Origin: Deltaproteobacteria bacterium
GTDB lineage: Bacteria; Desulfobacterota; Deferrisomatia; Deferrisomatales; Deferrisomataceae
Length of the DNA: 6,781 nt
Assembly (NCBI GenBank): GCA_013152215.1
Contig: JAADGT010000204.1
Location: 1-6,781 of the forward strand
Reading direction: 5' to 3'
Part shown: piece by piece, positions 1 to 6,753 of the stretch
How the letters are laid out: the number at the start of each line of letters is the position of its first letter
Numbering within the stretch: position 1 is the stretch's first letter
Program-made: the position numbers and the translations under genes
The notes under the pieces: model-generated
Database searches by the model: none
Told to the model about the DNA's origin: nothing
Seen by the model: the letters and a program-made list of their open reading frames with translations, nothing else

Positions 1-1343
1 AGGAGGCAGGCCGCCAGACCCGCGGCCATGGCAGCGCGCCACCCGGCCACGAACCGGCTCGGAGAGACTCCGGTCGGGTCCCCGGCCACGCTTCGGAACA
101 CGGCTCCGGCCACGGCGATCCCCAGCACCATACCCAGGTTTCGTGCCACGGCGGCCACCCCCCCGGCCACGCCCAGGCGTTCGGGCGGTACGCTCCCCAT
201 GATCGACGAGGTGTTGGGCGGGCTGAACAGGGCGCTCCCCGCGCCGAGCAGGCCCAGGGCCAGCACCAGGCCGAGCATGGGGGTGCGTGCACCGAGGAGC
301 ATGAGCCCGAACAGGGACACGCTGCGCACCCCCAGGCCCACCGCCGTGAGCCGGCCGTACCCGATCCGGTCCGACAGCCCGCCGGCCCACGGTGCCACCA
401 GGCTCATCACCAGTGGCGGGACCGTAAGCACCAGTCCCATGGCCCGGGGCGACAGGCCCCGGAGATCCGCCAGGTAGAAGGGCAGGAGGAACACCGCCAC
501 GAACCCGGCCAGGTACGCCAGCACGGCCGCCGTCACGGCCGCGGAGAAGGCTCGGTTCCGGAACAGCCCCAGATCCATCAGCGGCCAAGGGGCCCGACGT
601 TGACGCCAGACGAACGCTGCCAGCGCCGCCCCCGCCCCCGAAGCCAGCGCCCATAGGCGGGGAGCCCCGGCCCCCCATACCCCCACCCGGTTCACCGCCA
701 GCACCACGCCCACGAGACCGGCCGTCAGCAACACGGCGCCGAGCCGATCGAACCCTTCGCGGCGTTTCTGGAACCGGAGGGGAGGCAGGACGCGTCCGGC
801 CCAAAGCCAGGCTGCGATCCCGAGCGGCAGGTTCACCGCGAACAGGCTGCGCCATCCCCACACCCCCAACAGAATCCCGCCCACGGCAGGCCCGGCCGTG
901 AGACCGGCCGCCACGGTCGTGCCCACGAGCCCCAGCCCCCGGCCGCGGTGCTCGGGGGGAAACACCGCCGTGATGATCGCAGGGGAGCAGGCCATGAGCA
1001 TGGCCGCTCCGGTTCCCTGCACGACCCGGGCCGCCACCAGGGCCCCCGCGCCGGGGGCCAGGGCGCACAACCCCGATCCGGCCGTGAACACGCCGAGGCC
1101 CCACCGGTACACCCGCCGCTGGCCCAGCAGATCGGCGAGCCGACCGAACGCCAGGAGGAGCCCCGTGATCACGAGCAGGTAGGCGTTGGGCACCCACTCC
1201 ACCACCGCGAGGCCCGCACCCAGGTCGGTGCGGATCGCGGGCAGGGCCACGTGCACGACACTGGAGTCCAGGGTGGCCATGAACACCCCGGCGGCCACAC
1301 AGGAGAACGCCGGCCACGGGGACCTCGGAGACTTCGTTTCCAT
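1..1343 (-). CDS. MFS drug-efflux-type transporter, DHA2 (14-TM) family, 3' end cut by window edge
   Basis: Open reading frame of 447 codons from ATG at 1343 running off the left edge without a stop. It is a proton-coupled inner-membrane exporter by family. Seen in the sequence: TM1 with the DHA2 signature LDSSVVHVALPAI (residues 25-37), W50...AYLL, motif A GRLADLLGQRR (67-77), the R106-V-V-Q-G motif B, and motif C with GPAVGG (151-156) followed by WRSLF and NLPLG. A second half with further hydrophobic segments extends to residue 447, which lies in the last expected helix (family length about 470-510), so perhaps 20-50 residues are missing. No convincing Shine-Dalgarno precedes the ATG. The start was chosen because TM1 begins soon after it; an in-frame TTG at 1380 is possible. 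The gene diverges from the sensor kinase, which may hint at co-regulation. The substrate cannot be told from sequence. Confidence 0.9.
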   Translation of the reverse strand, partial: METKSPRSPWPAFSCVAAGVFMATLDSSVVHVALPAIRTDLGAGLAVVEWVPNAYLLVITGLLLAFGRLADLLGQRRVYRWGLGVFTAGSGLCALAPGAGALVAARVVQGTGAAMLMACSPAIITAVFPPEHRGRGLGLVGTTVAAGLTAGPAVGGILLGVWGWRSLFAVNLPLGIAAWLWAGRVLPPLRFQKRREGFDRLGAVLLTAGLVGVVLAVNRVGVWGAGAPRLWALASGAGAALAAFVWRQRRAPWPLMDLGLFRNRAFSAAVTAAVLAYLAGFVAVFLLPFYLADLRGLSPRAMGLVLTVPPLVMSLVAPWAGGLSDRIGYGRLTAVGLGVRSVSLFGLMLLGARTPMLGLVLALGLLGAGSALFSPPNTSSIMGSVPPERLGVAGGVAAVARNLGMVLGIAVAGAVFRSVAGDPTGVSPSRFVAGWRAAMAAGLAACL

Positions 1344-1494
1344 GGGAAGCACGGTGACCCAGCCACGGTGCGGCTGTCAAGCAAAGGGCGAGGCGCGCCG
1401 AGGCCTCCCGCCAAAGCGCGGCGTGGCCAAAGACCGAAACGGTGATAGATTTGGAGACGGCATCGGCTCTCCCCGCCGGTTTTCAAGAGTTCCG

Positions 1495-1518
1495 CGGTCC
1501 CGGCCGAAACGGGGACCG
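1495..1518 (+). promoter_or_regulatory. Inverted repeat abutting the kinase ribosome-binding site
   Basis: CGGTCCC (1495-1501) pairs perfectly with GGGACCG (1512-1518) across a 10-nt loop. The 3' arm shares its last G with the GGGAGG Shine-Dalgarno at 1518-1523. As DNA it could be an operator; as mRNA it could be a hairpin affecting ribosome access. The role is inferred. Confidence 0.3.
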
Positions 1519-1523
1519 GGAGG
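1518..1523 (+). promoter_or_regulatory. Shine-Dalgarno that decides the kinase start
   Basis: GGGAGG sits 5 nt before ATG 1529. The longer in-frame GTG start at 1442 has no comparable site and would put 29 uncharged/charged residues ahead of a clear signal peptide, so 1529 is preferred. Confidence 0.8.
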
Positions 1524-1528
1524 TTTCC

Positions 1529-3964
1529 ATGGCCCCCACACGTTTGCTGGTCACCGCTCTCCTGCTGGCAGGGATGTTTGCGTGCCCCCCGGCCGGCGCC
1601 TCAGACCTGCTCACGCCCGACGAGCGCGCCTGGCTCCAGGCCCACGAGGGGCAGGTGCGGTGGTGTCCCATCCCCAACTATGCCCCGATCGACTTCCTGG
1701 ACGAGGACGGAAGACCGGCCGGCCTGGTCGCGGACTATCTCGCCCGCATCCAGGAGATGCTCGGTTTCCGGATCCGGGTGGAGTCGTGTGAGGGCTGGGT
1801 GGAAATCCTCGAGAAGCTGCGGGACCGCCGGGTAGACCTGGTGGCCGCCATTGAGCAAACCCCCGAACGCGACGAGTACCTCGTCTTCACCCGCCCCTAC
1901 ATCAAGATCCCCGTGGTGATCCTCACGAGGGAGGACCTCCATCGGGACCTCACGCTGGCCAACATGGCCGGCATGCACGTGGCCGTGCCCGCCGGGTATG
2001 CCACGGTGGGGTGGGTGCGGCAGAACTATCCCGAGGTGGTGGTCGTTTCCACCCGGGACGACCCCGAGGCGCTCCAGGCCGTGTCGTTGGGACGGGCGGA
2101 CGCGGCGTTGGTGGACCTGGCCGTGGCGTCCTACTTCATCGGCAGACTCGGCATCACCAACCTGCGGGTGGCCGGGTACTCCGGGTTCGAGTGGCACCTG
2201 CGGTTCGGGGTGCGCAGCGACTGGCCCGAGCTGGCCCGGATCCTGGACAAAGGGCTGGCCGCGATCCCCCCGGCCGAGCAGGAGGCGATGCGGCGCCGTT
2301 GGATCGGGCTGATCGAAAAACCCTTCTATCGCCGGCCCGAGGTTTGGTGGACCTCGGCCGGGGTGGTGGGCGCGGTCGGGCTGCTGTTCACCCTGGTCAT
2401 CGTGTGGAACCGTTCGCTCGCCCGGCAGGTCCGCGAGCGAACGGCAGAGCTCGAGGGGGCCCTGGCCCGGACGCGCCGGGCCGAGTCCGACGCCGAGGCG
2501 GCGCGGCAGATCCTGACCGCCGTGCTCGAGGGCATGGACGCGCTGGTGTTCGTGGCCGACATGGAGACCCACGAGGTGTTGTTCGCCAACGCCCGCATGC
2601 GCGAGGCCTTCGGCACGGACCCGGTGGGGCGGCGCTGTTGGGAGGTGTTTCGTCACCGGGACGGCCCGTGCGGCCACTGCACGAACCCTCGCCTGGTCGG
2701 GCCCGACGGTGAGGCCGCCCCCCCGGTGGTGTGGGAGGGACGAAACCCCGTCACCGGTCGGTTCTACCTGAACTGCGACCGGGCCATCCGGTGGGTGGAC
2801 GGCCGGTTGGTGCGGCTCGAGACGTCCACGGACATCACCGAGCGAAAGGCCCTGGAGGCCCGGCTGAGAGAGGCCCAGAAGATGGAGGCCGTGGGTACGC
2901 TGGCCGGCGGGATCGCCCACGATTTCAACAACATCCTTGCCGTGGTCCTGGGTAACGCCGAGCTGGCCCTGAACCGGGAGCCGGCCGACCCCGAACTGCG
3001 GAGGCGGCTGGAGCGGATTCTCGAGGCATCGGAACGGGCCCGGCAGGTGGTGGCCCAACTGCTGGCGTTTTGCCGAAAGGCCGAAGGGCCCCGGCGGCCG
3101 GTGGACGCGGCCCGAGCCGTGGCCGACACCCTTGTGCTCCTGCGGGCGGCCATCCCAGCGAACGTCGAGATCGAGGAGCGCATCGATCCGGCCGCAGGCG
3201 CGGTTCTGGCCGACCCGGCCGGGCTCCAACGGGTGGTGATGAACCTGGTCACCAACGCCTACCAGGCGGTGCGCGCCTCCGGCGGCCGGGTGACCGTGGC
3301 CGTGGGACCGGCCCGGCGCGGAGACCGGGACGGCGTCCTCCTGGCGGTGGAGGACGACGGGCCGGGGATTCCCGAGGAGCTGGTGGCCCGGATCTTCGAG
3401 CCGTACTTCACGACCAAGGAGGTGGGGCAGGGCAGTGGGCTCGGGCTGGCCGTCGTCCGGGGCATGGTGGAGGCCATGGGAGGCACCGTGGAGGTGGACA
3501 GCCGGCCGGGCCGGGGGACCCGTTTCACGGTCTGGCTCCCCCGGGCCGGAGAAGGGGCTGGTACGACCTCGTGGCCCGACGGGGCTCCCCGGGGCGCGGG
3601 CCAGCGGATCCTGGTGGTGGACGACGAACCCGCCGTGGCCGAGGCCACCGCAGCGGTCCTGGAGGGCCTGGGGTACCGGACCCGGTGGGCGACCGATCCG
3701 GACGAGGCGTTGGAACTGGTCCGCTCGGGCCCGGGAGAATGGGACCTGGTGGTGGCCGACCAGACCATGCCGGGCCTGATGGGAACCGAGCTGTGTCGGC
3801 GGATCCGGGAGGTGAGGCCGGATCTCCCGGTGGTCCTGTGCACCGGCTACTCCGAGTCCCTGGACGAGTCGGCCGCGGCGGGGGTCGGCGCATCGGCCCT
3901 GCTGTTCAAGCCGGTGGCCAGCCGCGACCTGGCCCGGGCCGTGGCCGAGGCCCTGGGGGTCTGA
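1529..3964 (+). CDS. Hybrid sensor histidine kinase: SBP_bac_3 sensor, TM, PAS, HisKA, HATPase, receiver
   Basis: 811-aa membrane-bound hybrid kinase. Domains in order: Sec signal peptide (1-24, likely cut after AGA); periplasmic solute-binding domain of the BvgS/SBP_bac_3 type (about 28-262, opening LTPDERAWLQAH and closing RRRWIGL); one TM helix (about 273-296); coiled-coil linker; PAS domain (about 326-450) with C370, C381, C384 and C416; HisKA with phospho-acceptor H464 in GGIAHDFNN; HATPase with N-box N576 and DDGPGIP at 609-615; C-terminal receiver (about 692-811) with acidic D698/D699, phospho-acceptor D744, T772 and K794. All catalytic residues are present, so it should be active. There is no HPt domain and no separate response regulator in the window, so the phosphate's destination is unknown. 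The periplasmic ligand (amino acid or other small molecule) cannot be assigned. The start was chosen from the GGGAGG site and signal peptide. It diverges from an MFS exporter and converges on hcp. Confidence 0.93.
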   Translation: MAPTRLLVTALLLAGMFACPPAGASDLLTPDERAWLQAHEGQVRWCPIPNYAPIDFLDEDGRPAGLVADYLARIQEMLGFRIRVESCEGWVEILEKLRDRRVDLVAAIEQTPERDEYLVFTRPYIKIPVVILTREDLHRDLTLANMAGMHVAVPAGYATVGWVRQNYPEVVVVSTRDDPEALQAVSLGRADAALVDLAVASYFIGRLGITNLRVAGYSGFEWHLRFGVRSDWPELARILDKGLAAIPPAEQEAMRRRWIGLIEKPFYRRPEVWWTSAGVVGAVGLLFTLVIVWNRSLARQVRERTAELEGALARTRRAESDAEAARQILTAVLEGMDALVFVADMETHEVLFANARMREAFGTDPVGRRCWEVFRHRDGPCGHCTNPRLVGPDGEAAPPVVWEGRNPVTGRFYLNCDRAIRWVDGRLVRLETSTDITERKALEARLREAQKMEAVGTLAGGIAHDFNNILAVVLGNAELALNREPADPELRRRLERILEASERARQVVAQLLAFCRKAEGPRRPVDAARAVADTLVLLRAAIPANVEIEERIDPAAGAVLADPAGLQRVVMNLVTNAYQAVRASGGRVTVAVGPARRGDRDGVLLAVEDDGPGIPEELVARIFEPYFTTKEVGQGSGLGLAVVRGMVEAMGGTVEVDSRPGRGTRFTVWLPRAGEGAGTTSWPDGAPRGAGQRILVVDDEPAVAEATAAVLEGLGYRTRWATDPDEALELVRSGPGEWDLVVADQTMPGLMGTELCRRIREVRPDLPVVLCTGYSESLDESAAAGVGASALLFKPVASRDLARAVAEALGV

Positions 3965-3986
3965 CGCCAGGGTCCGGCGGCGTTTT
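3964..3986 (+). terminator. Weak possible terminator after the kinase
   Basis: ACGCC (3964-3968) can pair with GGCGT (3979-3983) over a 10-nt loop, followed by a short T run (3983-3986). It overlaps the last base of the stop codon. The stem is only 5 bp and the T run is short, so it may be weak or not functional. Confidence 0.3.
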
Positions 3987-3989
3987 GGG

Positions 3990-4266
3990 GGCCTCATACC
4001 GAGTTGCTTTCAAACCGATAGCCCTCGGTGGCGGGGCAAAGGACCTGCCTCCGGCCGGGCGCGAAGCCGGGCATTGAGATTCGCCGCGCAGGCACGGGAC
4101 GGCGGAGCTGGCTTCATGGCAACCAGATGGAATCCGTACCATTTCGCGGCCCAAACGCCGGAGGCGCTGCGCGGCGAGCCAAGGGGCCGCGCCCGGCTCT
4201 CCGACAGGTCCCTTGCCCCTCTGTGCAGAGGCCCCAATACGTTCGAATGCGACTTGGTATCAGGCC
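3990..4266. repeat. 277-bp imperfect palindrome (foldback / MITE-like element)
   Basis: The two halves of this stretch are inverted copies of each other around a centre near 4128. Four paired blocks are seen: termini 3990-4016 against 4240-4266 (21 of 27 match, both arms starting GGCCT-N-ATACC); 4033-4047 against 4205-4219 (14 of 15); 4054-4063 against 4188-4197 (10 of 10, GCCGGGCGCG); 4081-4091 against 4167-4177 (11 of 11, TCGCCGCGCAG). A small ATGG/CCAT pair (4115-4118 with 4139-4142) lies near the loop. The sums of paired coordinates stay at 8251-8258, as expected for one hairpin. No convincing ORF lies inside and no clear target-site duplication is seen at the edges. Short symmetric elements with terminal inverted repeats between genes are usually non-autonomous transposon derivatives or dispersed palindromic repeats; a structured RNA is the alternative. 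Confidence 0.75.
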
Positions 4267-4288
4267 ACGGGCGCGGCGGACGCCGAGC

Positions 4289-4325
4289 AAAAACGCCCCA
4301 CCGGCATGCCGCCGGCGGGGCGTTT
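4289..4325 (-). terminator. Rho-independent terminator of hcp
   Basis: On the minus strand, AAACGCCCC (4325-4317) pairs with GGGGCGTTT (4299-4291). An inner CCGGC/GCCGG stem closes a 5-nt loop, with one mismatch between the two stems. The 3' arm runs into TTTTT (4293-4289). It begins 26 bp after the hcp stop. Read on the plus strand the tail is only TTTCC, so it works mainly for hcp, with at most weak termination of the convergent kinase transcript. Confidence 0.9.
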
Positions 4326-4351
4326 CCACGTGTAGGCGTTTGTCTGAGGGG

Positions 4352-5986
4352 TCAGGCCGCGTTCAGGATGGCCTGCAGGTCCTCGTCCGGGGTGGAGATG
4401 GGTTTGATGTCAAAGTTCTCCACCAGCACGTTCAGCACGTTGGGGGTGATGAACGCGGGCAGGGTGGGCCCGAGCCGGATGCCCTTGATACCCAGGTGGA
4501 GCAACGTGAGCAGGATGGCCACCGCCTTCTGCTCGTACCAGGACAGCACGAGCGACAGGGGCAGGTCGTTCACCCCGCAGTCAAAGGCATTGGCCAGGGC
4601 CAGGGCGATCTGCACCGCGGAGTACGCATCGTTGCACTGGCCCACGTCCAGGAGCCGCGGGATCCCTCCGATGTCTCCGAGCTTCTTGTCGAAGAACCGG
4701 AACTTGCCGCAGGCCAGGGTGAGAACCACCGTGTCGGCCGGGGTCTTCTCCACGAACTCGGTGTAGTAGTTGCGGCCGGGTTTGGCGCCGTCGCACCCGC
4801 CCACCAAGAAGAAGTGCTTGATGGCGCCGGCCTTCACCGCCTCGATCACCTTGTCGGCCACGCCGAGCACCGCGTTGCGGGCGAACCCCACCATGACCGT
4901 GCCCCGGTCCTCGTCCTCGGCAAACCCGGGCAGCTCCAGGGCCTTTTCGATCACCGGACCGAAGTCTCCGTTCTCCACGTGGGTCACGCCGGGCCACCCC
5001 ACGAGCCCCGTGGTGAAGATGTGGGCCTTGTACTCCTCCTTGGGCTCCTGCAGGCAGTTGGTGGTCATCAGGATCGCCCCGGGGAACTCGGCAAACTCCT
5101 TCTTCTGGTTCTGCCAGGCCGTGCCGTAGTGGCCGTAGAAGTGGGGGTACTTCTTGAGCTCCGGGTACCCGTGGGCCGGGAGCATCTCGCCGTGGGTGTA
5201 CACGTAGATGCCCTTGCCCTGGGTCTGCTCGAGCAGGTCCTCGAGGTCCTTGAGGTCGTGGCCCGAGATCAGGATGGCCTTGCCCTTCTTGTGGCCCAGG
5301 GGCACCTCGGTGGGCACGGGGTGGCCGAAGCGACCCGTGTTGCCGGCGTCGAGGAGCTCCATGGCCCGCAGGTTGGCCTCGCCGGTCTTGAGTGCCAGGC
5401 CCACCCAGTCCTGGAGCCCCAGACCCTTGTCGGTGATCTTCGCCAGGGCCTCGTGGATGAAGGCGTAGACCGAGTCGTCCTCCTGGCCCAGGATCGCGGC
5501 ATGGTCCGCGTAGGCCGCCACGCCCCGGATGCCGTAGAGGGTGATCTCCTGCAGGCTCTTCACATCCTCGTCCCGGTCCTGGTCGATGGGCAGGCCCACC
5601 TCCTCGCCCTGCTTGACCATGCCGGCCTGGTCGGCCGCGGGCTGGAACGACGCGGCGGGGTCGTCGAAGGTGGTGCGGCCTCCGGCCGCTGCCACCTTGG
5701 CCTTCAGGGCCTCACGTCGCTCCACCGCCTCGCGGATCCAGGCCTCGAACCGGGCCGGGTCGAAGTCCACGTTGGTCAGGGTGGCGAAGATGGCCTTGGC
5801 CGTGAACCGGTTCACGTCGGCGTCCACCACGCCCACCCGTCGACCCTCGGTGGCCACGTGGGACAGGCCGCGCACGGCGTAGGTCAGCAGATCCTGAAGT
5901 GCCGCGACCTCGGGGGACTTGCCGCAGACCCCCCACTTGGTGCATCCGGTTCCCTTGGCGGTTTGTTCACACTGGTTGCAGAACAT
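4352..5986 (-). CDS. hcp: Hybrid cluster protein (prismane protein / hydroxylamine reductase), class I
   Basis: 544-aa cytoplasmic iron-sulfur protein, the normal length for the family. Members reduce hydroxylamine in vitro, act as nitric oxide reductases or in S-nitrosylation in some bacteria, and are induced by nitrosative stress. Seen: N-terminal C3-X2-C6-X8-C15-X5-C21, the class I spacing that binds a [4Fe-4S] cluster. All seven expected hybrid-cluster ligands are present: H243, E267 (HGEMLP), C311 (TTNC), C398 (VGGCDGAKPGRNY, the persulfide cysteine by homology), C426 (LACGK), C451 (GQCNDAY) and E485 (SWYEQKA). The start at ATG 5986 gives the family's usual MFC N-terminus and lies 6 nt after GAGGAGG. 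A longer in-frame reading from 6076 adds 30 unrelated residues and overlaps the promoter. No hcr reductase gene is adjacent, as is usual for class I. A strong terminator follows, and an FNR/HcpR-type site lies upstream. Confidence 0.97.
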   Translation of the reverse strand: MFCNQCEQTAKGTGCTKWGVCGKSPEVAALQDLLTYAVRGLSHVATEGRRVGVVDADVNRFTAKAIFATLTNVDFDPARFEAWIREAVERREALKAKVAAAGGRTTFDDPAASFQPAADQAGMVKQGEEVGLPIDQDRDEDVKSLQEITLYGIRGVAAYADHAAILGQEDDSVYAFIHEALAKITDKGLGLQDWVGLALKTGEANLRAMELLDAGNTGRFGHPVPTEVPLGHKKGKAILISGHDLKDLEDLLEQTQGKGIYVYTHGEMLPAHGYPELKKYPHFYGHYGTAWQNQKKEFAEFPGAILMTTNCLQEPKEEYKAHIFTTGLVGWPGVTHVENGDFGPVIEKALELPGFAEDEDRGTVMVGFARNAVLGVADKVIEAVKAGAIKHFFLVGGCDGAKPGRNYYTEFVEKTPADTVVLTLACGKFRFFDKKLGDIGGIPRLLDVGQCNDAYSAVQIALALANAFDCGVNDLPLSLVLSWYEQKAVAILLTLLHLGIKGIRLGPTLPAFITPNVLNVLVENFDIKPISTPDEDLQAILNAA

Positions 5987-5992
5987 GGCATG

Positions 5993-6000
5993 CCTCCTCG
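5993..6000 (-). promoter_or_regulatory. Shine-Dalgarno that decides the hcp start
   Basis: CGAGGAGG on the minus strand, 6 nt before ATG 5986. A second ATG at 5991, in another frame, would be only 1 nt from the site and so is unlikely to be used. Confidence 0.85.
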
Positions 6001-6047
6001 TTGAAGTAGAGTGGGGTTGGGAATCTCGTTCCCTTGAATTGGGGGCG

Positions 6048-6053
6048 ATGATA
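6048..6053 (-). promoter_or_regulatory. Predicted -10 element of the hcp promoter
   Basis: TATCAT on the minus strand matches TATAAT at five of six positions. It predicts a start site at about 6041, giving a leader of about 55 nt. The matching -35 position reads AATGGC, which is unlike TTGACA, as expected for an activator-dependent promoter. Confidence 0.6.
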
Positions 6054-6075
6054 CCCGGATCGATCCTCCTGGCCA

Positions 6076-6089
6076 TTGAGCCAGGTCAA
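6076..6089 (-). promoter_or_regulatory. FNR/HcpR-type (CRP/FNR family) operator upstream of hcp
   Basis: The minus strand reads TTGACCTGGCTCAA: perfect TTGA and TCAA half-sites separated by 6 nt, the geometry of the FNR consensus TTGAT-N4-ATCAA. Its centre (between 6082 and 6083) lies at -41.5 from the start predicted by the TATCAT box, the class II activator position. HcpR, a CRP/FNR-family regulator, is known to control hcp in sulfate-reducing bacteria. Which family member binds here is inferred; no regulator gene is in the window. Confidence 0.65.
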
Positions 6090-6130
6090 GGGTGCCAGGG
6101 TTTTCCTGGAACGCAAGGCGGCCGGGCAGC

Positions 6131-6706
6131 CTAAGTCTTTCCCCCGCTGACCCACCACTCCGAGTCCTTGTCGAACCACCAGGCCGAGGAGTCCCTTTGC
6201 AGGATCCGTTGGGCCAGGTCCCGGGCCACGTCGGTCTTGAGGCGCCTCAGGCTGAAGGGGATCCACTCCTCGGCGTTCCGGTTGCCCACGTCCAGGTGCT
6301 CCTTGAGCTGGAGGAGCATCTCCAGGTGATCGGCGTCCTTGGCCAGCACCGCCTCCGGGGTCTGCTGGGCCCGGAACTCGGCCAACAGCTCGGCCATCTC
6401 CTCGCCGAACGGAAGCCCCCGGGTCAGGTCGGCCATGGCCGCCTCCTCGTCGGCCCGCACGTACTTCTGGTTCATGTAGTTGAGGTCTCCGGTTCGCGCC
6501 TCCGGCAGGTCGTGGATGAGGGCCATGCGCAGCACGCGGTCCGCGTCCACCTGGGGGCTGAGGCGGGCCAGGGCGAACGCGATGATGGCGGTGCGAAACG
6601 TGTGCTCGGCCACGCTCTCGGTGCCCGACCCGAGGAACTGCCACCCGGTGCGGGGGGTGCGCTTGAGCATGCCGGCCTCGAACAGAAAGTCCGCGATTCG
6701 ATCCAT
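6131..6706 (-). CDS. HD-domain phosphohydrolase, YfbR/HDDC2-like 5'-deoxynucleotidase
   Basis: 191-aa soluble protein, close to the usual length of the family (PF13023-type HD). Relatives remove phosphate from deoxynucleoside 5'-monophosphates in the cytoplasm using a divalent metal. Seen: metal-binding H35 (ESVAEHTFR), H65-D66 (LIHDLPEA) with E69, then TGDL with D74, and D126 (KDADHLEML), forming the H...HD...D set. The ending, rich in tryptophan (AWWF, EWW), also fits the family. The start ATG 6706 is preceded by GGAGGAGG (6718-6711). The gene has the same direction as hcp, but 144 bp with a separate promoter lie between them, so one operon is not required. The exact substrate is inferred from the family only. 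Confidence 0.88.
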   Translation of the reverse strand: MDRIADFLFEAGMLKRTPRTGWQFLGSGTESVAEHTFRTAIIAFALARLSPQVDADRVLRMALIHDLPEARTGDLNYMNQKYVRADEEAAMADLTRGLPFGEEMAELLAEFRAQQTPEAVLAKDADHLEMLLQLKEHLDVGNRNAEEWIPFSLRRLKTDVARDLAQRILQRDSSAWWFDKDSEWWVSGGKT

Positions 6707-6753
6707 GGGGCCTCCTCCGGGCGTAAAGGGCGGATGTCCGGGGCAAAGTGTAC

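Larger units (their letters stand above)
1344..1528. promoter_or_regulatory. Divergent control region between exporter and sensor kinase
   Basis: 185 bp separating two divergent starts, so promoters for both genes should lie here. No convincing -35/-10 pair is visible on either strand. A 9-bp direct repeat CCGAAACGG (itself CCG-AAA-CGG, symmetric) occurs at 1434-1442 and 1504-1512, 70 bp apart, and the match extends to 11 of 12 bases. A 7-bp inverted repeat lies at 1495-1518. These are candidate regulator sites only. Confidence 0.4.

Noticed and set aside
1352..1380. TTGACA (minus strand 1380-1375) as a -35 box for the exporter
   Set aside because: The -10 position at 17-bp spacing reads TCACCG, unlike TATAAT, and transcription would begin almost at the start codon. 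It also lies in frame as a possible TTG codon.
1442..1528. GTG 1442 as start of the kinase
   Set aside because: It lacks a ribosome site and would bury the signal peptide behind 29 polar residues; ATG 1529 has GGGAGG at proper spacing.
1601..3997. 798-codon open frame on the minus strand opposite the kinase
   Set aside because: The product is low-complexity (rich in H, P, G, R) with no domain, while the plus strand encodes a full set of kinase motifs. Long antisense frames are expected in GC-rich genes.
4234..4258. GTTCGAA, resembling a tRNA T-arm
   Set aside because: The flanks do not form the T-stem and no acceptor, D or anticodon arms can be drawn; the bases belong to the right arm of the 277-bp palindrome.
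4028..6004. 658-codon open frame on the plus strand opposite hcp
   Set aside because: It mirrors hcp codon for codon and has no recognisable domain; hcp has every cluster ligand.
5987..6076. 30-residue N-terminal extension of Hcp
   Set aside because: The family begins at MFC-X2-C, the extension has no family match, and it would require translation across the predicted promoter and start site.
6095..6109. CCAGG-GTTTT-CCTGG hairpin as a terminator for the HD-domain gene
   Set aside because: The stem is only 5 bp and on the minus strand it is followed by CACCC rather than a T run.
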